From NCBI GenBank assembly GCA_029224185.1, contig CM055196.1:23770173-23834172 (forward strand): 64,000 nucleotides of DNA. Direction: 5' to 3'. The translations under genes were made by a program, and so were the position numbers. Shown here in pieces: positions 37,986 to 52,120 of the stretch. The stretch's first letter is position 1. Every line of letters starts with the position of its first letter. This DNA is from Karalla daura. Taxonomy: Eukaryota > Chordata > Actinopteri > Chaetodontiformes > Leiognathidae. The notes beneath the pieces were generated by a model. The model was not told the origin of the DNA. It ran no database searches and saw only the letters and a program-made list of their open reading frames with translations.

Positions 37986-38070
37986 GCTCAGTAATTGGAT
38001 GCAGGGAAGTGATGTTGCACTTTCACTTTGACTGAGCTCCTTCACCGGGGAGGGGGAGGAGGGTATAAAT
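37986..38070 (+). promoter_or_regulatory. Conserved promoter block of ART-like paralogue 2
   Basis: Aligns with 33745-33829. The ISRE-like site is TTTCACTTTG at 38021-38030 (CAAAGTGAAA on the other strand), one base from GAAANNGAAA. TATAAAT is at 38064-38070 and the ATG at 38116. The surrounding words GCAGGGAAGTGATGTT and GACTGAGCTCCTTC are kept. Confidence 0.6.
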
Positions 38071-38115
38071 ATCAGATGAGCTGCAGACGCACAGCAGAGG
38101 AGCTGCAGCACAGCC

Positions 38116-40667
38116 ATGGATCGAGACCTGGCCCTGGATGCTCTGAGCGCAGTCTGCAATGCCCATGTCACGTCTGTCCAGAAACAAAGGGGTGCTGCTG
38201 CTGGAGCCAGGCTGTCAGGAGGAGGAGGAGGAGGAGGAGGAGGAGGAGGACCACCGTTACTGTCTGTCAACCGCCTGGTCTCTGTGGTGCTGGATGGGGA
38301 TCATGCCAGGTATGCTTCCTGCAAATCCTCCAAGCTCCAAGTTCTAGCAAAGTACCTATCAGACAGCGGGGGATAGAGTGGTGACATGTTACATGTCCTT
38401 CTTTTTTCCTGAATTTAGTTACAGAAGTGATTCACGACGTAGCAAAGCAGAGGAGGAGAAATGGAAAAGGACTGCAGGGGTGTGTCAGAGATGAGAACAA
38501 TCCCGGATCGTGACGTTTACGTCTCAGGGACATCTTTTATGTTTCTCGTGCAAGCAGCATGTTAGACAGTTTACCCCCTGTATGTGCGGTTGCCAGATAT
38601 GGGTTTGTCAGCTGTCAGAGAAAGCGCCACTTCTTTGATATGAGAGCTGTGCTCTAATTCAGACCTTGCAGAGCTAAACTGTAAACATTTGCATGTGTCC
38701 CTCTGTGTCCACGCAGCCCGGCCTCCGCTACCAACTACTTGGAGCTCCGAGGCGGATCGCGTTGTGCGACGGTCCGCCGGGCCTTCCACATCGAGGAGAC
38801 CGCGGGAGGAACGCCTCACGTGATCGACCACGATGACTTCTTTGACCACAAGTTTGATTACGATTTCACCAACGTGAGAGACTCAAGGACGTACTACAGG
38901 GGAGGAGAGCCGTACAAGCGTCCGTGTGGGTGGTACCGCTTCGCACTCAAGGTATAGCATGTGTGCTCGAATATCATCTGTGTGCAGATAAAACTCATAT
39001 TCTCACAAGAGAGTGTGAGTTTATGGCCTTGTTTTCCTCTCAACCGTGAACTAAAATGGATTAGAATTAGTGAAATGCACTGCCTGGCCAAAAAAAGTCA
39101 TGAGCAAGAGAGGCTTGTAAGTAAATATATTGGATAGAAATATATGTTGTGACATTGAAACACAGCCACAGCGAATGAGTGCCTCAATCCAAGTTGAAGG
39201 CGGTCCAGCAAAGATTTCTCTGGCCAAGCAGTGTATAAATTCCTGGACAGATGGAGCCTCAAAATGCATCTGGCTCGTCTGTAAACAACACAGCTGAGCT
39301 TGAACTGGTTAAGGGACAAGCATTAAGATAAGATACAATAAGATAAGACAGATAAGAACTTCATTTACCTCAAAAGGGAAATCATTCTGTCCAGCAGCCG
39401 AAAATGACACAAAGGGCCATCACAATACCTGGAGGTGCTAAGATTTCCAGGATGAACCAATGTTTGATGAATGTTTTCAGGACGTTAACATGATTTGTGT
39501 CTCAGGTCCTGGATAAGTACGAGGACAACACCTGGCTGGGGAACAATGACCGCAGCACAGAGTCGGTCCCTGGCGAGTGGCCTGTCTCCTACCACGGGAC
39601 GTCCAGGAAAGGAGCTGACTGCATCATCGAGGATCGCTACAAGGTACTGGTTTCCTCAGATGGTTTCTTACACCTTTCTTAGCCTGTCTTAAAAAGCAGC
39701 TAGCATTTAGGGTTTGTTATCACGTCCAGGGGGAGTTAGGTGGAGTAGAGTAGAACCGCACCATTTGTGGATCATAAGATACATGCTTATGTTGCACAAA
39801 GTGTTAGAATGTGTAAATGATATATATGATAAATAATGACATTAAATTGATATGTGACAAACTGCCATAACTGGATCCGTACAGAAATGAGAAATGAGTC
39901 TATATGATAAATAATGCTTTCTGGTTACTTCCGACAAGGAAGTAGTTTCCTCTCTGTTGAAACAGAGTGGCATGAATCATTCCTAAACTAGCGCTAATCA
40001 GTCCATATGTTTGTATTTATAACGTTCTTTTCTCACAAAATGAACACATGTTTTCCTTATTTCTTGAGGAATGACCAGATAGATGTTCTCTAAGCAGTTC
40101 TCTCTCTCGAAGGAGGTTGATTTCATGTCGGAATACGCACGTGTATGCTCCATCCTAGTGTCTCGTTGTTATTATCATTCTATGTGCTTTACCTTTAAAT
40201 GACTTTGTCTTGGACAGGAAATAATCAATAGTATACAGTGGTTGTTAATTTTCATGCATAATCATACAGATACTGATGTCTTCACTGTTGGAAATCATTG
40301 GAAAGGTCTTGACAAACATGAACATCCTCCACAGAGGAAAGTTGCTGGACTCCGTCTTGTATTTTGTGTTGAACAGGCAGGCCCTCGTCAACTCTACGGC
40401 AGGGGGGTTTACTCCACTCCAGACCTCTCGATAGCCGAGGGCTACAGCACCACGTTCACCTCCCCAAAGACCAACAAGACGTACAAAGTCCTCCTCCAGA
40501 ACCGCGTCAACCCGGAAAAGAGGAAGAAAGTCAACGACGACAAGTACTGGCTGATTCCCATCAAGAAGAGCGAGTCAGCTGAGGAGGAGCAGGAGCTGGT
40601 GGACGAGGCCATCCGCCCCTACGGCCTCCTGCTGCAGCCTGTCTTTGAGCTCTGCTGTCAGATGTGA
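38116..40667 (+). CDS. PARP/ART-fold-like protein, paralogue 2 (285 aa), function unknown
   Basis: Four exons: 38116-38309, 38717-38951, 39506-39643, 40377-40667; 858 nt with compatible phases. Exons 2 and 3 have exactly the lengths of paralogue 1 (235 and 138 nt), so this is a tandem gene duplication. Regions match: MDRDLALDALSAV; DHDDFFDHKFDYDFTNV; YYRGGEPYKRPCGW; KVLDKYEDNTWLG; PVSYHGTS; GRGVYSTPDLSIAEGYS; YKVLLQNRVNPE; YWLIPI; AIRPYGLLL. Differences are a poly-Gly stretch of about 12 residues in exon 1 from a (GGA)n repeat, and seven extra C-terminal residues (QPVFELCCQM in place of KAI). All presumptive active-site motifs are kept in both copies and neither is disrupted, so both look functional. 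AATAAA at 41453-41458 is a possible poly(A) signal. Confidence 0.9.
38218..38250 (+). repeat. Coding (GGA)n repeat
   Basis: Eleven GGA triplets in exon 1 of ART-like paralogue 2 encode Gly. They are absent from paralogue 1 at the matching place, so the repeat arose after duplication or was lost there. Confidence 0.95.
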
Positions 40668-40796
40668 TGGTGAAGGATGAGGACGTTCCTCTGGAAGCCT
40701 GGCAGGAGGCAACCTTCCAGCCGCTCCTCGGATATGTGCTTTCGATCAATTACATTTCTGTCTGTCTCTGTCTATCTGTTGAACCTCTCAAGGACT

Positions 40797-41224
40797 AACT
40801 TCAGACGCTTTCCTCTAACCAATGAGCCCAAAGTCAGGAGCTCTTTCCAACCACTACCAGATGTGAAGCATGGTGGATAACTGGAGGAGGCCATCACCAG
40901 GAGATGCTCTTGTCAGAGGAGACATAATCAGGACCATCCTGACTTTACTCACATGTAGTTAGGAGCACCCCATCCTGTCTTTAAGAAGCTCTTCAAGAGC
41001 GTCTCCTCTCTGAACTTCACACCTTTCACTATGGCCTCTTCTATACTCTATATCTCCTCTTACCTAGTGCTTAAACTCTTAAACTCTTCCACTGGTACTT
41101 ACTCTACTGCTCTCTGATTCCTTGGTCGTCTAAATAATGTAGAATAATATTTATTGCTGCACTAAAGTCTCTGGTGAGATGTAGCCTGAATGTTTTCTCT
41201 CCTGTGTGCAGTCAGCTGCTCTGG
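40797..41224 (+). repeat. Dispersed repeat of about 430 bp, copy A
   Basis: Nearly identical to 58074-58502; about ten differences were seen by eye. It begins CTTCAGACGCTTTCCTCTAA and ends GTGCAGTCAGCTGCTCTGG. It lies just after the stop codon of ART-like paralogue 2, so it probably forms part of that 3' UTR. Copy B continues into GATAAAAGCGTCTGTTAAAC, a tail typical of teleost SINEs; copy A stops before it. Confidence 0.9.
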
Positions 41225-41918
41225 TCTATTTCCAACTACTAACAGATATTGTGATCAAAGAAAAAAAGAAAAGAGTTGCATTGTTGAAACAAATCTTTCA
41301 TGCAGGTTTATTTAATTGCATTTATAAGCATTGCTCTGCACGCAGCTTCATATTGAAGCATTTCATGAACACGATCTTCAGTTTCTTTCTTTTGTTTACA
41401 TAATTTTGTACCCCAGGGAATACGTTTAATGTTGCTTCATCGCGCACTATAGAATAAAGTCATACATGACAACGATCTCAGTGATGAAAGGAGTCATCAG
41501 GTCCTGACTTCTCACGCTCGTCATCCTCATTCCGACCCACTGAAGTCCACATCTTCACACAAACGACGACAAGGTAAAATGTTATTGCTCTACGAGGAAT
41601 AAGAAGAGAAAAAGAAGCGGAAATGGGTTAGGGTTAGAGGTTTACCCTGTATACTGAATGAAAACAAAAAGAATAAATAAGACTAAAAGGTTTGATAATA
41701 GCTCTACTTTAACTGTGCAAATGGCTGAGGCCTAGTGGGGGTGCAGCAGGTGTCTGGAGGACGTTTGGTCTCACTGACGTTTTCCTCCATGTTTAGCTCT
41801 CTGAAGGTTTATTTACCTGGTTCACGGTGGGAAACAGCAGCGTGTTTTCAAGGCAACGTGCACCTTATCAGCAGGTAAAGGGGAGGCTTCTCTTTTTCCC
41901 CCTGGATGAACTCAGTGT

Positions 41919-41924
41919 TATAAA
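41919..41924 (+). promoter_or_regulatory. TATA box of the plus-strand astacin gene
   Basis: TATAAA 49 bp before the start codon at 41968. The in-frame ATG further upstream (41827) precedes the TATA box and is therefore not favoured. Confidence 0.6.
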
Positions 41925-41967
41925 CAGAGGTGGCAGCGTCGTCCGGGTGTTGACAGACAGGGCAGAC

Positions 41968-46054
<4,087 letters not shown>

Positions 46055-46244
46055 AGGACAGGTACGAGGTAGGGGCTGTACGTAGGCCTGCTGCTGTCCT
46101 CAGGGCTCTCACTCATGTCTGGACACGTCTCCTTCTCCTCCTCCAGCTGGTCACAAAGACGTCGATGGGACACCAGAATCTGGGACAGACACTTTGACAT
46201 CACGTCTCCAGGAAGAAGAAGGAGACGACTACTACAATTATACA

Positions 46245-46250
46245 AATAAA
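46245..46250 (+). terminator. Poly(A) signal of the plus-strand astacin gene
   Basis: AATAAA 190 bp after the stop codon, before the convergent astacin gene ends at 46554. Confidence 0.6.
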
Positions 46251-46553
46251 TCGTTGTATGGCATCATCCAAAGCAAATCTGAGGGTTTCATGTTGTTTTC
46301 TGTCATCACACCCAGAGCAGTGAATGTTCAACCTCTTAGCAGCAATCTGGTTTTTACCTTTTAGGGCAAGATTTCCCCAATAAAGAGGCATGAAGGAGGA
46401 GGGTTTTAGATAAATATTTATCAAGATGTGATTCCAAACTGGAAGATCCTCCAGTCTCAGAATGAATGTGCTAGCAGGAGGAGACGTCTGCTCTCAGAGG
46501 TAACTATTCAGAGCTGCCTCTGGTCTGAAGGAGTGAGGAGGCAGTCTGGGAGC

Positions 46554-49051
46554 TCAGGGAGCAGCAGCTGCAGGCCGGCCTGCTCGGGGCGGCGTGCTGC
46601 AGTACAGCAGGTTGACGCGCTTCACGTCGCTGCGGCTCATCTGCCTGGCCGTGCCGAACACGGCGCCGGGGTCGGGCACGGCCTCCATGCTGGGGCTGCG
46701 GCTGTCCCTGGAGAAGGCAAACCTGTGAGGGGGAGACGGTCAGAGTCTGTAACGTCCTGGAGGGGAGCGCTGGTCCAGCAGGCACGCAGAGAATCCAGCC
46801 TGATCCTGCCACTCACATGAATATAATACATACAACAATAATATGCAACTTCAACTCCTTCACTAGGTGGTAACAGGAGCTCTGCTGCAGCTTTGGAGCG
46901 AAGCGTCCACATCCAGCCTGACTGAGTAAGTAGCGTTAAAAGCGGTGACCTCTGTCCATCGGTCCAATCAAAACGTCTCAAAACAAGGATGAAAGGCACA
47001 GAGGGACCAGCCGCGAGGGACAAAGACGACCTGCTGACCTGTTGTAGTGCATGACGGAGCCGTAGTCGTACGGCGTCGCCTGGTTCAGAGTGTCCACCTT
47101 GTTGAAGTTGAAGTCTTCACCTGCAACGTTTTCAGAGGTTTTTACGTCTTTACATTTTACACGTGAGAAGGGGAAAAGGGCTCAAAAATACTCTTTTACA
47201 AATAAAACCTCTGGATTTGTTATTTACCCAGTGAAAAACATGAAAAAGTGTGTAGCTGCTGATTCATATAGTTAGGAATTGTGTTTGGCAAACCATTAAA
47301 AAAAGCTGCTCCCCTGAGTCTAAACCCGGGGCCGTTCTCATTGATTCACATGCAGTCAAACACACCCTCTGAATCCTCTAAGCTCTGAATCCACAGCTTT
47401 TGTTTTGGTCCCAGCTCCAGTCTTACAGTCAAAGCATTGACAGGCATCTTACAGAGATGGAGAGGAACAATAGTACAAATACTTTGTCACTGCACGGAAG
47501 TAGATTTTTCAGGTGTCTGTACTTTACTTGAATATTTGTTTTTCTGACAATGTTTAACTTTTGCTTTCTATATTTGGTAACTTTCTGTACACAAAACAGG
47601 CAAAGTGTTGTTTTTTCCAACATCCCTGGATGGCCTTATTGAATAGAAAGCACCTAAAGCTGTTAAAATGGTCCAGGTGCCCGTGTAAACTCCCAGCAAA
47701 CAGACAGAGAGCGTGCCACCTCTCCATGCGCGGGGCGGCCCACCTCTGATGACGTTCTGCAGCAGGACCCGGACGTGCTGATCCCGGTCTGCCCGACAGT
47801 GCTCGTGGTTGAAGCCGAGGGCGTGGAGCAGCTCGTGCTGGATTATTCCCAGGGTCATGCAGCCCTGGCGGTTCAGAGACAGCGCCTGGAAGCCGCCCTG
47901 ACGGCCCACGTAGGACGCACACCTGAGGAGAGAGACGCTGCAGATGTCAGCGTTCATGTCCCCGGATCCACCAGTGACTCCAGTATCCAGGATCAACACT
48001 CAAACCAGTCAATCAGCAGCATGTCTCAACTCTGATGTGCAGGAAAAGTCTATTTTCTTCTATATCTATTCTTTAAATAAATATAAGGAGTAGGGATGGG
48101 AAGAGGAATGCCGGGCAGCTCATCTACTATTTGTAGAAGAGTTAAAAAGCCTGATGGATGCAGGTCCAGAGGATCTTCTACAGAGAGAGGAGCAAACACC
48201 ACCTCCATGTTCTGCTCCATCCAGGTGTTATGAAGTGGATGATCCCACTTGTTCAGAATGGACTCTTCCATCTTCAGAGCTTCATCTCTCCATCACATCA
48301 CAGCAACTCCATCAGGGAAATGTGACTGAAGTCGCCTGATATTATCAAAGAGCCTCAAGATGTTTAGTCTGGATCGAGCAACAACTTCATGGAGAACTTC
48401 AGATGAAAGTTGTCCTGGCTGGATGCTGGATGTTCTCCAGGACTGTAATGAGACTCCTTTCTGAGTCTCCACCAGTACCTGTACCAGTACCAGGACCTTT
48501 CCCATCATGACTTAGGAAGAGAAAAGCTACACCTCCACTTATAACCTTCGCCATGAAAACACCTCCTCACCTCAGCTGGAACAGGCTGGAAACATCCTCC
48601 AGATTTCCTCTGTTTTCAATAGAAGAAACTCCTCCTCTTTGAGTAGTTCACAACATACAATAAAAAACAAAGTAAAAAGTCTCTTGACCAGACTTTGCTC
48701 CTACCAGTTGTAGCACATGTTCTAGCATATGTGAAAAGTAGTTTTCAGAGCTGCTGCTGGTCGGTTGGTTGTGATGCTGATCCATTAGTTTAGTCACATC
48801 AGGAAAAACCACGATCTGATTCAATCAGATCAGCGCTCCTCTCCCTCAATGTCTTTCGGAGGTCGACTGTAAGTGAATTATAAACGCTGCACATCAGGTT
48901 AGCGGCCGGGCCTCGGCCTGCACGTACCCACTCAGGGACTGGATGTAGAGGAAGTCCATCTGTTTGGTGCGAGGGGAGAAGCGGATGCAGGTGGAGGAGG
49001 AGAAGGAGTCGATGGCTCTCCTGATCGTGTCCAGCTCCTGAGAAGCTGCAG

Positions 49052-49085
<34 letters not shown>

Positions 49086-50177
49086 CAAGAAAAAAGGAGC
49101 CTCAGGTTGACTGATATTTTCCTCAAACTGTGATCTCAGTTGCTCAGTCTGAACTGTGTTGCATAGATCAGGTTGGAAATGTTTGGAATCCACATGTAAG
49201 GCTGAAGCTCTGGCAGCTTCGTTCAGGCTCTGAAGGTGGCCGTACTCACAGTAGTGGTCGGCGATGACGTAGGGGACGTAAACCCTGCCGTCGGGGTCCC
49301 GGGGCCACATGCAGTCCCTCAGGACGCAGCGTCCCGCGCTCCTGGGGACACGACGCCGGGACAGGATGTCGCTCCTGTCTGCAGGGAGCAGGAGGCGCTG
49401 CAGGCGTGGAGCTACTCAGTCAATCAAAGGCTACTCATGTTCCAGTTTATCATCAGGTACCAGTAAAGATGCAGTTGATGAAGTTCATGGTCTCAGTTTG
49501 CATGGTAATGTGGAATAAGATGCAATAAAAAAGTAAGGGATGTTCATTAATCACACACAGTGCAGCACAAAGAGACTTACGTAATTAAAACAAGCAGGAA
49601 AATGACCATCACATTCATCACAAAAGTAATATCAATCTAAAGTAGTAAAATACAAAAGGATGAAGATGTAATATGAGGGAGAAAATGATTGCTCCCGAAG
49701 AAACTGCTCCAATTGTTACTTTGTTACGTTTGTTTTTTATTTGGTACTTTTGTTACAATAGTTACTACACTTACTACAGAAATCGCATTGTGAAAACACA
49801 ATGAATAGAACAGAATAGAATAGAATAGAATAGAATAGAATATGCCCCACAATAAGAAAATTGTCAAGATTCAAAGCTCTATCTGATTAAGTCTGTTCAT
49901 ATTAGTGTCTGTAGCTATGTAACACATTATCAGCCTCTGTGGTGTTTAAAGAGGCACTCACACATGTCTAAAAAGTATCAGATTATTGATACTTTATAAC
50001 ATATTACATTATTATAACACATTTTTGAATCATAAAGAGAAGACAGAACTTTGAAGCTCAACTTAAAATGAAGGCGGACGAGACGGTTCTTACCGCAGCC
50101 TCTGCCTGGACGGAGGCCAGGAGAACCAGGAGAACCAGGAGAACCAGGAGAACCAGGAGAACCAGGACGCCCCTCAT
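46554..50177 (-). CDS. Six-cysteine astacin metalloprotease with a short propeptide
   Basis: Secreted zinc endopeptidase. Exons from high to low coordinate: 50094-50177, 49250-49397, 48928-49045, 47744-47922, 47039-47120, 46554-46722; 780 nt, 259 aa, all phases compatible. Exon 1 is a signal peptide, MRGVLVLL followed by repeated VLL and ending ASVQAEAA, encoded by a 9-bp tandem repeat. The mature region has the C6 pair GRCVLRDCMW, RVYVPYVIADHY, the zinc site HELLHALGFNHE and the Met-turn SVMHY. It ends at LLYC plus a 13-residue tail (STPPRAGRPAAAAP region). Exon lengths 118, 179 and 82 equal those of the plus-strand neighbour, so the two are old duplicates in inverted orientation. No counterpart of the neighbour's propeptide exon was found; the pro region is only about 15-20 residues and includes SRRR, a possible basic processing site. 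The exon 2 acceptor was chosen because it alone gives the right phase. Confidence 0.9.
48150..48510 (-). repeat. Dispersed repeat fragment, inverted relative to 52590-52730
   Basis: The reverse complement of 48300-48450 contains GATCCAGACTAAACATC, GAGGCTCT, TGATAATATCAG and CTTCAGTCA. The same words occur in the same order at 52650-52710. It lies in an intron of the minus-strand astacin gene. Family not identified. Confidence 0.6.
49056..49084. repeat. (CA)n; (GT)n in the sense of the astacin gene
   Basis: About 14 units. In the sense of the minus-strand gene the GT run ends 10 nt before the exon at 49045. Confidence 0.95.
50119..50166 (-). repeat. 9-bp coding minisatellite in a signal peptide
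   Basis: Five perfect GGTTCTCCT units (AGGAGAACC on plus) encode the Val-Leu-Leu repeats of the hydrophobic core of the astacin signal peptide. Confidence 0.95.
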
Positions 50178-50220
50178 CTCTGCCCCAGCACTGAAGAGCC
50201 CAGAGACCCGGGTCATCCTG

Positions 50221-50227
50221 TTTTATA
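50221..50227 (-). promoter_or_regulatory. TATA box of the minus-strand astacin gene
   Basis: TTTTATA on plus reads TATAAAA on minus, 44 bp before the start codon at 50177. A (CA)n run lies 50 bp further upstream (50271-50301). Confidence 0.65.
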
Positions 50228-50269
50228 GGAGGCCTGCAGACACCCACCCTGCACCTGCAGAGCAGCTGA

Positions 50270-50301
<32 letters not shown>

Positions 50302-51925
50302 GGTCGGTAAGGTCCGGGTCAGTATTGTCTCGTTCCTCCATGGCAGCGAGGTCCACCCGCAGCAGATTTATGGGCGTGTTAATCCAGCCAAACAATGATC
50401 AGTGTTTGAGTGTTGAAGCTGTTGAAACAGAGCTCGACCTCAGGCTCTGACGCCAAGCGTTGACTCTTCTCTCTGTTTTAAACACGTACATGTGTCCGTG
50501 TGTTCTTGTGATGCTTTGCTGTTCTAAAATATCCCCAGAAATTTTCCTGAAACGTCCCCATTGTTGGATAACTAATGACATGTTCTATTCTATTCTGACG
50601 TGCTGAGCTGTTGAGCTCTTGGTCAGGTCGCCCTCGTGATGAGATCTCCTCCTCGAGTGACTAATTCAGATCTGTTGGTTCAAGCTTCACAAATCACATT
50701 CATTCATCAGGCTGTATTCCAGCATAAATCACATATGACATGACTAACAAAGTCCCTATAAGCCAGCTGTATGCAGATTTATTTTACTCGTAACTTAATG
50801 GCATACATGACTGACACTTATTACAACATGTAGATGAGTGTTGCAGCTTGTTGCACAGAGAGGAAGCAGCACCTTCCAGCTGTGATGCTGAACGACGGCT
50901 CTGCTACTGACGCTGTCCACTGGGGGGCGCCACACGATCACAGCTGTCAGCGAACTCACAGAACAGATGAAAGAAAGCTAAGTATGCAAAGAAAGTATTA
51001 TTACAAGTAAAAAAACAACACAAGTCTCCACATTTTTCTTTATTAGAGCCATTTGTACATATTAAACAAATTGATCAATAATTTACATTTGAAATATCTG
51101 ATTTATATTTGAAGATGATAAGCTGTTGCATAGTCTTACTTATGACTAGTAATTACAACAGTTTTCTTGTGCTTAGATAAGATTTTATCATTTTATTTGA
51201 CACTTTTTGTTTTGTAACAGAAAGAAAGTGCGCTAATACTTTTTATTATTATTAATTCATCTTGTTTGGACAATGGGAGGAAGCTGGAGCACCTGGAGAA
51301 AACCTACGTATGTAAATATGTGGAGAAAATGCAAACTGCACATCAGAATGTCCAAGTGCTGATGGGCTTTTCCTCTGATGTGATGCTGAAGTTTTACGAA
51401 GTCACACCTTCTGAAAACAGAGACTTCCAGAGGGAAGCTCCTCTTCACCCCTCTTCACCATTAGAGAGTTCCTCACTGGAACTGGGAGAGACTGCATCTC
51501 ATCCTTCTCTTTGAGTAAAGGTGTGTTTACCTGATGTAAACACACCTGAGCTGTGTTTACCTGCTGCATGGTAGCAGTAGACAGGTTATGTCACATAACT
51601 GGGAGGCAGTGACCTTCTCTCCTCTGTGCTCCTGCTTACAGAGGCCTTTAGATGTACAGCTGAGGACTGTGCAGGAGCTCTGCAGAGCAGGAGGAAGTCA
51701 CCTGGAGCCACCGGAGCTGAAAGCTCCGACCGGATGCCCGACATTCCTCGTTTTGATTGACAGGTCGTCTGTCACGATGGCAGAGGCGGAACTGCTGAGA
51801 GGTGTCAGTTCAGGAGCTTCAGCATGACTGGACAAACACAATGTTTTTATTCATCCATCATCATCTTCATCATCTTCATCACCAGGAAACCCAGAGACAC
51901 ACATCTGGTTACCTGTAGAGGTGAC

Positions 51926-52120
<195 letters not shown>

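Noticed and set aside
41827..41967. Upstream in-frame ATG for the plus-strand astacin
   Set aside because: It lies before the TATA box at 41919, and the start at 41968 gives a proper signal peptide.
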